A stretch of DNA of 64,000 nucleotides from Deltaproteobacteria bacterium (GTDB taxonomy: Bacteria; Myxococcota_A; Polyangia; Nannocystales; Nannocystaceae), in assembly GCA_016709225.1 (NCBI GenBank), contig JADJEE010000001.1, positions 2,728,001 through 2,792,000 on the forward strand, given 5' to 3'. The notes under the pieces were generated by a model. The model was not told the DNA's origin. It saw only the letters and a list, made by a program, of their open reading frames with translations, and searched no databases. Each line of letters starts with the position of its first letter. Within the stretch, counting starts at the first letter, position 1. Shown piece by piece: positions 8,557 through 17,238 of this stretch. The position numbers were made by a program, and so were the translations under genes.

Positions 8557-10154
8557 CGGAGGCGCTCCGGGTCTTGTTGGTCGACGACAGTCCCAGCGAT
8601 GCCAAGCTCGCGCTGCACGAGCTGCGACGCGGCGGCCGCCAGATCACCGCACAGATCGTCGACACCGCCGACGCGTTCGCGGCCGCGCTCGCGGCGGGCC
8701 CGTGGGACGTGGTGGTGTGTGACTGGGCCATGCCACGGTTCAGCGGGCCCGCGGCGCTCGCGATGCTGCGCGAGACCGGACGCGACATCCCGTTCATCTT
8801 GATGTCCGGCACCGTCGGCGAGGAGACGGCGGTCGAGGCCATGCGTGCGGGCGCCCGCGACTTCGTGCTCAAAGGCCACATGACGCGCCTGGGCCCGGCG
8901 GTGGAACGCGAGGTCGCCGAGGCCAGCACGCGCGCCGCCCGTCGCGAGGCCGAGGCCGCGCTCGCACGCAGCGAGGCGCAGCTGCGCCAGTCGCAGAAGC
9001 TCGAGGCGGTCGGCCGGCTGGCCGGCGGCGTGGCCCACGACTTCAACAACCTGCTGAGCGTGGTGATCTCCTGCAGCGAGCTGTCGATGGCGGAGCTGCC
9101 CCGCGAGCATCCCGTCCTCGAGTACGTGCAGGAGATCCGTCGCGCGGCCGATCGCGCCGAGTCGCTCACGCGACAACTGCTCGCGTTCAGCCGCGGTCAG
9201 CTGCTCGAGCCGCGCCCGACCGCGCTGGGCGAGGTCGTCCAGGGCCTGCATCGCATGTTGCGGCGGATGATCGGCGAGGACATCGATCTGGTGGTCGCGC
9301 AGGACGGCGAGCTACCGCTGGTCTTGCTCGATCGCGGCCAGCTCGAGCAGGTCCTGATGAACCTCGCGATCAATGCCCGCGACGCCATGCCGACCGGCGG
9401 CCAGCTCACCATCGAGGTCCGCAACGTCGTGCTCGACGCGGCGTTCTGTGCCGCGCACCCCGGCCTGTCACCGGGCGCCCACGTGCTGCTCGCCGTCTCC
9501 GACGACGGCGTCGGCATGGAGCCCGAGGTGCAAGCCCGCGCCTTCGAACCCTTCTTCACCACCAAGGAGATCGGGCGTGGCACCGGCCTCGGGCTCTCGA
9601 CCGTGCTCGGCATCGTGCAGCAGAGCGGCGGCGTCATCGAGCTCGAGAGCACGCGCGCGGTCGGCACGCGCTTCGCGATCTACTTCGCTGCGCTGCCGCC
9701 CGACGCCTGCGTGCCAGCGCCGCGAACCGCCGGCGTGCGGGCGACGCCGCGGGGACGCGAGACCGTGCTGGTGGTCGAGGACGACGCCAGCGTGCGCGAG
9801 CTGGTCGGGCTGTTGCTGCGCCGACTCGGCTACGAGGTCCTGAGCGCCGAACACGGCCACGCCGCGTGCGAGCGCTTCGACACCGACGGCGAGCGCATCG
9901 ATCTGCTGCTCACCGACGTGGTCATGCCCCGCATGGGTGGACGGGAGCTCGCCGAGCTGCTCCGCGCGCGACGCCCCGAGCTCCGGGTGCTGTACATGTC
10001 CGGCCACGCCGACGACGCGGTGCTCCGTCACGGCGTGATGCGGGACGACGTTGCGTTCCTGCCCAAGCCCTTCACCCCCGCCGCGCTGGCCGACAAGGTG
10101 CGCGAGGTGCTCGACACCGAACGCGCGCCGACGAGCGACGCGCCCCCGCGTTGA
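8553..10154 (+). CDS. Hybrid histidine kinase REC-HisKA-HATPase-REC
   Basis: The 533-residue soluble hybrid begins at a GTG that overlaps the upstream stop. An N-terminal receiver (residues 5-120, Asp57 in VVVCDWAMP, Lys in FVLKGH) is followed by a short coiled coil of Ala/Glu/Arg. HisKA carries GRLAGGVAHDFNNLLS with His162, of the NtrB-like HDFNN class. The HATPase has NLAINARDAMP, SDDGVGM and GTGLGLSTVLGIV. A C-terminal receiver (about 402-520) has TVLVVEDDASVREL, Asp455 in LLLTDVVMP and FLPKPFT. All phosphorelay residues are present in both receivers. There is no sensory PAS and no output domain, so input probably arrives by phosphotransfer or protein contact at the first receiver, and output goes through an Hpt protein or regulator encoded elsewhere. 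Confidence 0.92.
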   Translation: MTEALRVLLVDDSPSDAKLALHELRRGGRQITAQIVDTADAFAAALAAGPWDVVVCDWAMPRFSGPAALAMLRETGRDIPFILMSGTVGEETAVEAMRAGARDFVLKGHMTRLGPAVEREVAEASTRAARREAEAALARSEAQLRQSQKLEAVGRLAGGVAHDFNNLLSVVISCSELSMAELPREHPVLEYVQEIRRAADRAESLTRQLLAFSRGQLLEPRPTALGEVVQGLHRMLRRMIGEDIDLVVAQDGELPLVLLDRGQLEQVLMNLAINARDAMPTGGQLTIEVRNVVLDAAFCAAHPGLSPGAHVLLAVSDDGVGMEPEVQARAFEPFFTTKEIGRGTGLGLSTVLGIVQQSGGVIELESTRAVGTRFAIYFAALPPDACVPAPRTAGVRATPRGRETVLVVEDDASVRELVGLLLRRLGYEVLSAEHGHAACERFDTDGERIDLLLTDVVMPRMGGRELAELLRARRPELRVLYMSGHADDAVLRHGVMRDDVAFLPKPFTPAALADKVREVLDTERAPTSDAPPR

Positions 10155-10369
10155 CGCGCGGCGCCCCCACGGTGTCGACGGGCGGCCGCGAGCGACCTCG
10201 GCGGGCGCACGCCCAGCGCCCTCGCGCGGTGGATCGCAGCCCCAGGCACCGCGTGGGCCCGACCGGCGCGTGGGCCTTGTCGTGGCTGCGAACGATCCGG
10301 CAGACTCGCCTGCCCAGGGCGCGGTGCCTCGCGCACGGCCAGGGTGCGACAGGCCCGAAGGAATTGCCC

Positions 10370-11404
10370 ATGAGCCCCAGCGACAAGAGCAGCAGTGGCG
10401 CAGGTCCCAGCGCGATCCGTCCGGTGCCGAACCCCGCGCCCGAGCCGAGCACGACGCACGCGCGCAACCCCGGCATGCCGCTCGAGCTCGACTGGGTCCG
10501 CGACGTCCGCGTGAACCGCAGCGCGGTCGAGCGTCGCGCCGCGACCATCGGCCCCCGGCGCAGCGTGAAGAAGGACTGGCAGGCCGCATGGCTGCTGCGG
10601 GCGATCCGCCTGATGGACCTCACCACGCTGTCGGGCGACGACACCCCCGGTCGCGTGCAGCGGCTGTGCGCCAAGGCCCGTCGCCCGCTCGAGCAGCACA
10701 TCATCGATGCGCTCGGCATCGGCGCGCTCGATCTGCGCACGGCCGCGGTCTGCGTCTACCACGAGATGGTGCCGGTCGCGGTCGAGGCGCTGGGCGGCAG
10801 CGGCATCCCGGTCGCCGCGGTCTCGGCCGGCTTCCCGGCCGGCCTGTCGCCGCTGCCCGAGCGCATCCGCGAGATCGAGGCCTCGGTCGCCGCGGGTGCC
10901 CGCGAGATCGACATCGTCATCACGCGCGCGCACCTGTTCACCGGCAACTGGCAGGCGATGTACGACGAGGTCAAGGCGTTCCGCGAGGCCTGCGGCGACG
11001 CCCACCTCAAGGCCATCCTCGCGACCGGCGATCTCCGCGTGCTCCGCAACGTCGCCCGCGCCAGCTTGGTGTGCATGATGGCCGGCGCCGACTTCATCAA
11101 GACCTCGACCGGCAAGGAGAGCGTGAACGCGACCCTGCCGGTGAGCCTGGTGATGGTGCGGATGATCCGCGAGTACCTCGAGCGCACCGGCGTCGAGATC
11201 GGCTTCAAGCCCGCCGGCGGCATCAGCCAGGCCAAGCAGGCGCTGGTCTACCTCGCGATGATGAAGGACGAGCTGGGCCGCGCATGGCTCGAGCCCGAGA
11301 TGTTCCGCTTCGGCGCGTCGAGCCTGCTCGGCGACATCGAGCGCCAGCTCGAGCACCACGTCACCGGCCGCTACTCCGCCGGCTATCGCCACGCGCTGGC
11401 CTGA
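10370..11404 (+). CDS. deoC: Deoxyribose-phosphate aldolase, animal-type long form
   Basis: This 344-residue enzyme cleaves 2-deoxy-D-ribose 5-phosphate to glyceraldehyde 3-phosphate and acetaldehyde. The Schiff-base Lys244 lies in DFIKTSTGKESVNAT, the second active-site Lys280 in GFKPAGGI, and the Asp in REIDIVITR. Bacterial DeoC proteins usually have about 220-260 residues. Here about 80 extra N-terminal residues contain NPGMPLELDWVRDVRVNRSA and VKKDWQAAWLLRAIRLMDLT, which match, as I recall it, the N-terminal region of animal DERA. An AAGGA ribosome site precedes the ATG at 10370. It starts a three-gene run with the ALDH16-type dehydrogenase and thymidine phosphorylase genes, all in one direction, which would take deoxynucleoside sugar to central metabolism. 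Confidence 0.93.
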   Translation: MSPSDKSSSGAGPSAIRPVPNPAPEPSTTHARNPGMPLELDWVRDVRVNRSAVERRAATIGPRRSVKKDWQAAWLLRAIRLMDLTTLSGDDTPGRVQRLCAKARRPLEQHIIDALGIGALDLRTAAVCVYHEMVPVAVEALGGSGIPVAAVSAGFPAGLSPLPERIREIEASVAAGAREIDIVITRAHLFTGNWQAMYDEVKAFREACGDAHLKAILATGDLRVLRNVARASLVCMMAGADFIKTSTGKESVNATLPVSLVMVRMIREYLERTGVEIGFKPAGGISQAKQALVYLAMMKDELGRAWLEPEMFRFGASSLLGDIERQLEHHVTGRYSAGYRHALA

Positions 11405-11507
11405 CGCACCGCGGCCCGTCGCGGCGGATCCACAAGCCCGACGGATTGCGGCATGCTCTGCCTCGCACCAGCCGCCCGTGGGCGCCGCTGGCTGCGAGAG
11501 GTCAGCC

Positions 11508-13910
11508 GTGAGCAGCGTCGCCGAGATCTATCAGAGCATGGAGTACGGACCCGCACCGGAGGGCTCGGGCCCGGCGCTGGCGTGGCTGCGGGCGCACGGC
11601 AACAAGTTCGATCTCTTCATCGACGGCCGCTGGATCGCGCCCGCGTCGGGGGCCTACTTCGCGACCCTCGATCCCAGCAAGAACCGCGAGCTCGCCAAGG
11701 TCGCCCACGCCGGCAAGGCCGACGTCGACGCCGCGGTCGCGGCGGCCCGCGCCGCCCAGCCGGCCTGGGCCGCGCTGCCCGGGCACACCCGCGCGCGCCA
11801 CCTCTACGCGATCGCCCGGCTGGTGCAGCGGCACGCGCGGTTGCTGAGCGTCATCGAGACCCTCGACAACGGCAAGCCGATCCGCGAGACCCGCGACATC
11901 GACATCCCACTGGTCGCCCGCCACTTCTACCACCACGCCGGCTGGGCGCAGCTGATGGACACCGAGCTCGCCGGCTCGAAGGCGGTGGGCGTTGTCGGTC
12001 AGATCATCCCGTGGAACTTCCCGCTGCTGATGCTCGCGTGGAAGATCGCGCCCGCGCTCGCGGCCGGTAACACCATCGTGCTCAAGCCGGCCGAGTTCAC
12101 GCCGCTGTCGGCGTTGCTGCTGTGCGAGCTCATCGAGCGCGCAGGCCTGCCGGCGGGCGTCGTCAACATCATCACCGGCGACGGCAGCACCGGCGCGCAG
12201 ATGGTCGAGCACCCTGGCATCGACAAGATCGCGTTCACCGGCTCGACCGAGGTCGGACGCATCATCCGCAAGGCCACCGCCGGCTCGGGCAAGCACCTCA
12301 CCCTCGAGCTCGGTGGCAAGTCGCCGTTCCTGGTGTTCAACGACGCCGACCTCGACAGCGCGGTCGAGGGTGTGGTCGATGCCATCTGGTTCAACCAGGG
12401 CCAGGTGTGCTGCGCCGGCTCGCGCCTGCTGGTGCAGGAGGACATCGCGCCGCGCTTCATCGCCAAGCTGCGCGCCCGCATGGAGACGCTGCGGGTCGGC
12501 GACCCGCTCGACAAGTGCATCGACATCGGCGCGATCGTGGCGCCGGTGCAGCTGGCCCGCATCGACCAGCTGGTGAAGCAGGGCGTGGCCGAGGGCGCGA
12601 CGCTGTGGCAGCCGTCGTGGGCGGTGCCGACCGAGGGCTGCTTCTATCCGCCGTCGCTGTTCACCGACGTGCACCCGGCCTCGAGCATCGCGCAGGAGGA
12701 GATCTTCGGGCCGGTGCTGGTCGCGATGAGCTTCCGGACCCCGGACGAGGCGGTCGAGCTGGCCAACAACACCCGCTACGGCCTCGCCGCCAGCGTGTGG
12801 AGCGAGAGCCTCAACCTCGCGCTCGACGTCGCGCCGCGACTGCGCTGCGGCGTGGTGTGGGTCAACTGCACCAACACCTTCGACGCCGCATGCGGCTTCG
12901 GTGGCTACCGTGAGTCGGGCTTCGGCCGCGAGGGCGGCATCGAGGGCATGCACGCCTACCTCGAGCCCGACTTCGAGCACACGCTGCCGCAGATCGACGA
13001 GCCCGCGGCGGTCGAGCCCTACCCTGGCTTCGTCAGCGGCGGCGTGCAGCTGGGTAGCGACGGCGTCGGCATCGATCGCACGCCCAAGCTCTACATCGGC
13101 GGCAAGCAGGTGCGCCCGGACGGCGCCTACAGCCGTGCGATCGTCGGCCATGGCGGGCGGCTGTGCGGCGAGGTCGGCGACGGAAACCGCAAGGACATCC
13201 GCGACGCAGTCGAGGCCGCCCGCAACGCGACCGGCTGGACCGGCGCGACTGCCCACGGCCGCGCGCAGGTGCTCTACTTCATCGCCGAGAACCTACAGGC
13301 CCGTGCGCAGGACTTCCGCGATCGGCTCGCGCAGCTCTCGGGTGACGCGGCCGCGGCCGCGCGCGAGGTCGAGGCCACCATCGCGCGCTTGTTCACCTAC
13401 GGTGCGTGGGCCGACAAGTTCGAGGGCGTGGTCCACAACCCGCCCTCACGCTCGGTCGCCATCGCGATGAACGAGGCCATCGGCGTGATGGGCATCGCCT
13501 GCCCCGACGAGTGCCCGCTGCTGGCGTTCGTCTCGCTGGTGGCCCCCGCGATCGCGGTCGGCAACCGCGTGATCGTGGTGCCCTCGCAGCGCTTCCCGCT
13601 CGCGGCCACCGACCTCTACCAGGTGCTCGACACCTCCGACGTGCCCGGCGGCGTGGTCAACATCGTCACCGGCGTGCGCGACGACCTCGCCAAGACCATG
13701 GCCGAGCACGACGAGCTCGAGTCGATGTGGTACTTCGGCCCCGCCGCCGGCAGCCGCATGGTCGAGGCCGCCAGCATCGGCAACATGAAGCGCACGTGGG
13801 TGAACTACGGCCGTCGCCGCGACTGGTTCGATCGCCGCCAGGGCGAGGGCCGCGAGTTCCTGCGCCACGGCGTGCACGTGAAGAACATCTGGGTGCCCTA
13901 CGGCGAGTGA
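11508..13910 (+). CDS. Two-domain aldehyde dehydrogenase, ALDH16-like
   Basis: The 800-residue protein holds two ALDH-fold regions. The first (about 35-490) is complete: PWNFPLLMLAWKIAPAL, FTGSTEVGR, Glu267 in LELGGKSP, catalytic Cys301 in FNQGQVCCAGSR, and EEIFGPVL. The second (about 535-800) keeps the Rossmann-like part (ALDH-type VAPAIAVGNRVIVVPSQ, PGGVVNIVTG) but at the active-site position reads RTWVNYGRRRDWF and has no catalytic Cys. Length and this active-plus-degenerate pairing are those of ALDH16, known from human ALDH16A1 and a few bacteria. The GTG start at 11508 follows a GAGAGG ribosome site. Lying between deoC and deoA, it is the obvious candidate to oxidise the acetaldehyde made by DeoC with NAD+. 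The pathway assignment is inferred from context. Confidence 0.9.
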   Translation: MSSVAEIYQSMEYGPAPEGSGPALAWLRAHGNKFDLFIDGRWIAPASGAYFATLDPSKNRELAKVAHAGKADVDAAVAAARAAQPAWAALPGHTRARHLYAIARLVQRHARLLSVIETLDNGKPIRETRDIDIPLVARHFYHHAGWAQLMDTELAGSKAVGVVGQIIPWNFPLLMLAWKIAPALAAGNTIVLKPAEFTPLSALLLCELIERAGLPAGVVNIITGDGSTGAQMVEHPGIDKIAFTGSTEVGRIIRKATAGSGKHLTLELGGKSPFLVFNDADLDSAVEGVVDAIWFNQGQVCCAGSRLLVQEDIAPRFIAKLRARMETLRVGDPLDKCIDIGAIVAPVQLARIDQLVKQGVAEGATLWQPSWAVPTEGCFYPPSLFTDVHPASSIAQEEIFGPVLVAMSFRTPDEAVELANNTRYGLAASVWSESLNLALDVAPRLRCGVVWVNCTNTFDAACGFGGYRESGFGREGGIEGMHAYLEPDFEHTLPQIDEPAAVEPYPGFVSGGVQLGSDGVGIDRTPKLYIGGKQVRPDGAYSRAIVGHGGRLCGEVGDGNRKDIRDAVEAARNATGWTGATAHGRAQVLYFIAENLQARAQDFRDRLAQLSGDAAAAAREVEATIARLFTYGAWADKFEGVVHNPPSRSVAIAMNEAIGVMGIACPDECPLLAFVSLVAPAIAVGNRVIVVPSQRFPLAATDLYQVLDTSDVPGGVVNIVTGVRDDLAKTMAEHDELESMWYFGPAAGSRMVEAASIGNMKRTWVNYGRRRDWFDRRQGEGREFLRHGVHVKNIWVPYGE

Positions 13911-13952
13911 CGCCGCCCCATCGCCGCCGTCACGCCGAAGGAGCCACCGCCC

Positions 13953-15323
13953 ATGTCCGCCGACCCCGCCGCCGAGCTGTTCCCGCAGGAGATCATCCGC
14001 CGCAAGCGCGACGGCCAAGCGCTTTCGCCCGCGGCCATCGCCGCGTTCGTGCGCGGCCTGGTCGACGGCTCGTTCTCCGAGGGCCAGGTCGCCGCGCTCG
14101 CGATGGCCGTGTTCTTCCGTGGCATGGACATGGACGAGCGCGTCGCGCTGACCTCATCGATGATGCGCTCGGGCACCGTGCTCGACTGGCGCGGCATGTC
14201 GCTGCAGGGCCCGGTGGTCGACAAGCACTCGACCGGTGGTGTGGGCGACAAGGTCAGCCTGCATCTCGCACCCATGCTCGCGGCCTGCGGCGCCGCGGTG
14301 CCGATGATCTCGGGCCGCGGGCTGGGCCACACCGGCGGCACGCTCGACAAGCTGGAGTCGATCCCCGGCTACGTTGCGACGCCGCCGCTCGATCGCTTCC
14401 GCGAGGTGCTGCAGAACGTCGGCTGCGCCATCATCGGTCAGACCGCCGACCTCGCGCCCGCCGACCGCCGCTTCTACGCCATCCGCGACGTCACCGCGAC
14501 GGTCGAGTCGGTGCCGCTCATCACCGCCTCGATCCTCTCGAAGAAGCTCGCCGCCGGGCTCTCGCACCTGGTGATGGACGTGAAGTTCGGCTCGGGTGCC
14601 TTCGCCGACAACCTGCCCATGGCGCGCGAACTCGCCGACAGCATCGTCAACGTTGCCGCCGGCGCGGGCCTGGGCTGCGTCGCGCTGGTGACCGACATGA
14701 ACCAGGTGCTCGGACGCACCGCCGGCAACGCGATCGAGGTGCGCGAGTCGATCGCGCTGCTGCGCGGCGATGCCGGCGAGCCGCGCCTGCGCGAGGTCAC
14801 GATCGCGCTGGCGGCCGAGCTGCTCGCGAGCAGCGGGGTCACCCGCGGCGTCGACGAGGGCCGCGAGCGGGCCGAGCAGTCGCTGCGCTCGGGCGCCGCC
14901 GCCGAGCGCTTCGCGAAGATGGTCGCGGCCCTCGGTGGCCCGACCGATCTGCTCGATCGCGCCGACCTGCTGCTGCCGCTCGCACCGGTGGCGCGCGCCG
15001 TGTACCCCGAGCGCGAGGCGGTGGTCTCCCGCATCGACGTGCGCGGGGTCGGACTGGCCGTGATGGCGCTCGGTGGTGGCCGTCGCCACGCCAGCGATGC
15101 GATCGACTTCGGCGTCGGCCTCGGCGACATCGCCGGCCTCGGCGAGGCGGTCGGCCCCGCGCGACCGCTCGCGGTCATCCATGCCCGCAGCGACGACGAC
15201 GCGCAGCGCGTCGAGGCCATGCTGCGCGCCGCCTTCGAGCTGTCGTCGCCCGGCACCGCCGTCGCGGTCGGCCCGGTGGTCATCGATCGCATGGCCCGCG
15301 TCGCCGCGCCGCGCCCGAGCTAG
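13953..15323 (+). CDS. deoA: Thymidine/pyrimidine-nucleoside phosphorylase
   Basis: The 456-residue enzyme phosphorolyses thymidine, and probably deoxyuridine, to base and 2-deoxyribose 1-phosphate. Family features are the helical N-terminus with IIRRKRDGQALS and GQVAALAMAVFFRGM, the phosphate-binding signature VDKHSTGGVGDKVSL, ISGRGLGHTGGTLDKLESIPG, LYALRDVT-like FYAIRDVTATV, and the Lys segment SILSKKLAAGLSHLVMDVKFGSGAF. Length matches the family (about 430-460). An AAGGAG ribosome site precedes the ATG. It is the third gene of the deoC-ALDH run, 42 bases after the dehydrogenase stop. Its TAG stop lies directly at the edge of a palindromic repeat. Confidence 0.94.
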   Translation: MSADPAAELFPQEIIRRKRDGQALSPAAIAAFVRGLVDGSFSEGQVAALAMAVFFRGMDMDERVALTSSMMRSGTVLDWRGMSLQGPVVDKHSTGGVGDKVSLHLAPMLAACGAAVPMISGRGLGHTGGTLDKLESIPGYVATPPLDRFREVLQNVGCAIIGQTADLAPADRRFYAIRDVTATVESVPLITASILSKKLAAGLSHLVMDVKFGSGAFADNLPMARELADSIVNVAAGAGLGCVALVTDMNQVLGRTAGNAIEVRESIALLRGDAGEPRLREVTIALAAELLASSGVTRGVDEGRERAEQSLRSGAAAERFAKMVAALGGPTDLLDRADLLLPLAPVARAVYPEREAVVSRIDVRGVGLAVMALGGGRRHASDAIDFGVGLGDIAGLGEAVGPARPLAVIHARSDDDAQRVEAMLRAAFELSSPGTAVAVGPVVIDRMARVAAPRPS

Positions 15324-15483
15324 TACCTCGACACAGCGATAGTGATGGGTCAGAACGCCGTCATGACCGCGACTCCGCAAGGCGCCGTGCCGCCGGAATA
15401 CCGGGCGTATTTCAAGGTGCGGCAACGCAGCGAGGCGCGGTCAGGGCGGTGTCATGGCCCGTCACAATCGCTGTGTCGAGGTA
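15324..15483. repeat. 160-bp imperfect palindrome, copy 1
   Basis: The element begins right after the deoA TAG with TACCTCGACACAGCGAT and ends with the reverse complement of the same 17 bases at 15467-15483. Comparing the arms inward gives roughly 50 bases that pair with scattered mismatches (for example TGACCGCG in both). As RNA this would fold into one very long stem-loop. The outer half is nearly identical to the copy at 22218-22317, in inverted orientation. No coding sequence is inside. It may be a non-autonomous mobile element (MITE-like), a REP-like element or a strong terminator. Confidence 0.8.
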
Positions 15484-15521
15484 CGAGTACCGTTGCGTGG
15501 TGGCGCTGCGAGGGTGCCGGC

Positions 15522-16007
15522 TCAGTTCGCGTCGCCGGCGAGCTCGGTCGCCAGCTCGCGCCAGAAGCCGTCGCCGACCAGGTAGCTCGCCCAGTCCTCG
15601 TCGATCTCCGCGAGGCCGCGTCGCTGCTGCCACAGCACCAGGTCGTCGAACTCGCCCTGGTACCAGCCCCACAGGAACCGCACGCGCAGCGGATCGAGCC
15701 GGCGTTGCCGCAGCAGCGGCACCAGCTGCTCGACCGCCATGCCGTCGAACTCGTCGATGTAGTGCTCGGCCTCGTCGATGTGATGTCCGATGGTCTCGAT
15801 GCCCCGCTCGGTGAGCACGTACTGCTTGCGGCGACGGTCCATGTCGACGAGGCCCGCGACCACCAGCGGATCGAGCACCTCGTCGAGCAGGTCGAGTTCG
15901 CGCGGCAGCGGCAGCGGCAGCGGCATGCCGCCGTCTTCGGGCGAGAGGTCGAGCTTCTTCATGAGGTACAGGCCGGCGAGCCGGCGCTGGGTGTCGTCCA
16001 TGGTCAT
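15522..16007 (-). CDS. Hypothetical protein with possible winged-helix-like start
   Basis: The 161-residue soluble protein is rich in Leu, Asp and Glu. Residues 30-80 (ELDLLDEVLDPLVVAGLVDMDRRRKQYVLTERGIETI) look like a helix-turn-helix with a wing, as in small PadR- or MarR-like modules, and the rest is helical. No enzymatic motif is seen. The ATG overlaps the upstream stop by four bases (ATGA), so it is the third gene of a coupled operon with the lipoprotein gene at 16501-17238 and the hypothetical gene between. I do not recognise a named family; a DNA-binding role is a guess. Confidence 0.7.
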   Translation of the reverse strand: MTMDDTQRRLAGLYLMKKLDLSPEDGGMPLPLPLPRELDLLDEVLDPLVVAGLVDMDRRRKQYVLTERGIETIGHHIDEAEHYIDEFDGMAVEQLVPLLRQRRLDPLRVRFLWGWYQGEFDDLVLWQQRRGLAEIDEDWASYLVGDGFWRELATELAGDAN

Positions 16008-16492
16008 GGTGCTCCGATCGCGATCTCCCAGCGCCGCGCCGAGAGTCGCACACGCGGCCCATCGGGCTCGTGGTCGAGCCACGAGGTGACATCGCCGAGG
16101 CCGTAGTGCAGCCGCGGCGCACCTGGGGGCGCCGCGATCGAGACCTGCCCGGGGTTGCACAGCGCGAGCACGATGTCGCTCGAGGTCGGCAGGCGCGCGA
16201 GCAGCAGCGGCAGCACCACCGACAGCGGCGCGCACACGCTCTGGTCGGGCAGCTCGAACAACAGCTCGATGTCGCCGTCGTCGGGCTGCGCGTCGGCGGC
16301 GTGCAACGCCAGCACCACCGCCGGCGCAATCGTGCGCGGCGGTCGATCGTGCCCCGCCAGCACCACCGCGTCGAGCCGACACCACCCGAAGCCGGCGTAG
16401 TCACCGTCGGGCGCGACCCGCTCGTGGGTCAGCGCGAGCAGCTCGGCGCTCTCGCGCTGCGGCAGCGGCAGCTCGGCGAGTCGCGTGATCAT
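16004..16492 (-). CDS. Hypothetical protein
   Basis: This is a 162-residue protein without signal peptide or membrane segment. It reads as a mixed alpha/beta domain with hydrophobic strands (CRLDAVVLAG, APAVVLALHAA, DIELLFELP, DIVLALCNPGQVSIAA) separated by Pro and Asp turns. No catalytic motif is recognised. It begins 8 bases after the stop of the upstream lipoprotein gene and ends in an ATGA overlap with the next gene. The tight spacing suggests the three products act together. Confidence 0.7.
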   Translation of the reverse strand: MITRLAELPLPQRESAELLALTHERVAPDGDYAGFGWCRLDAVVLAGHDRPPRTIAPAVVLALHAADAQPDDGDIELLFELPDQSVCAPLSVVLPLLLARLPTSSDIVLALCNPGQVSIAAPPGAPRLHYGLGDVTSWLDHEPDGPRVRLSARRWEIAIGAP

Positions 16493-16500
16493 CCGCGCGC

Positions 16501-17238
16501 CTACGCGAGCAGGCGCGTGGGTGCGTGGGCCGGTGCACGGCGCAGGCCGAAGCGACCGCCACCGCGGCTGGGCATGCGCGGGCTCGGGCTCGGCTTGCCG
16601 CCGCCGAAGCCACCGCCCTTGGCGCCGTAGCTGCGACCGCTCTTGCTCGCGCGCTTGTTGAACGCCTCGGGGTTCGACTGCCGCCAGCTGTTGCGCTGCG
16701 TGACCAGCTGCCCGCGTCGCGAGACCGGCGTGGTGTACGGCGTGCTGTAGAGCGGGCGATAGCCCGGCGAGAACACGCTCATCATCATCGAGCCCAGCAG
16801 CATGCCCGAGGCGATGTCCCACATCGGCGAGTGGTAGCCGTGGTACGGGCCGTAGCCGGCGATCTGGTACTGGCCCTGATCAGGGCCGGTGACGTCGCGC
16901 TGGATCGTGAAGATCTTCTCTTCGTCGGCGACCTTGCCGTCCTCGTCCTTGTCGAAGAAGCCGGTCACGACCTGGGTCTTCTCGTCGACGTCCTGCACCG
17001 CGACGCTGATGACCTCGTCGCCGGTGTAGATCTCGTTCACGCGGCGCTCGAGGTCCTCGGGGCCCTCGGCGGCCTTGTAGGCCTCGCCGACCTCGTCCCA
17101 GTCGATGTCGACGTTGGCGTTCTCGGTCGTGACCCAGCGGTCGCGGCTCGGGACCTCGCAGGCGGGCAGCGCGAGCGAGAGGCTCACTGCGGTGGCCGAG
17201 GCCAGCATGCGAGCGGTGAAGCGGTGGGTCGTCGTCAC
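16501..17238 (-). CDS. Lipoprotein with basic C-terminal tail
   Basis: The 245-residue product has a lipoprotein signal with lipobox LALPAC at about residues 22-27. An acidic domain (residues 35-130) follows, with DKDEDGKVADEE, which resembles an EF-hand-like loop but stands alone. A Gly/Tyr-rich stretch with a short hydrophobic segment (SGMLLGSMMMSVFSPGY) comes next. The last 80 residues are basic and Gly/Ser/Arg-rich (SRRGQLVTQRN, SKSGRSYGAKGGGFGGGK). The tail could bind the cell wall, polysaccharide or nucleic acid. It is the first gene of a three-gene coupled operon of unknown function. Confidence 0.72.
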   Translation of the reverse strand: MTTTHRFTARMLASATAVSLSLALPACEVPSRDRWVTTENANVDIDWDEVGEAYKAAEGPEDLERRVNEIYTGDEVISVAVQDVDEKTQVVTGFFDKDEDGKVADEEKIFTIQRDVTGPDQGQYQIAGYGPYHGYHSPMWDIASGMLLGSMMMSVFSPGYRPLYSTPYTTPVSRRGQLVTQRNSWRQSNPEAFNKRASKSGRSYGAKGGGFGGGKPSPSPRMPSRGGGRFGLRRAPAHAPTRLLA

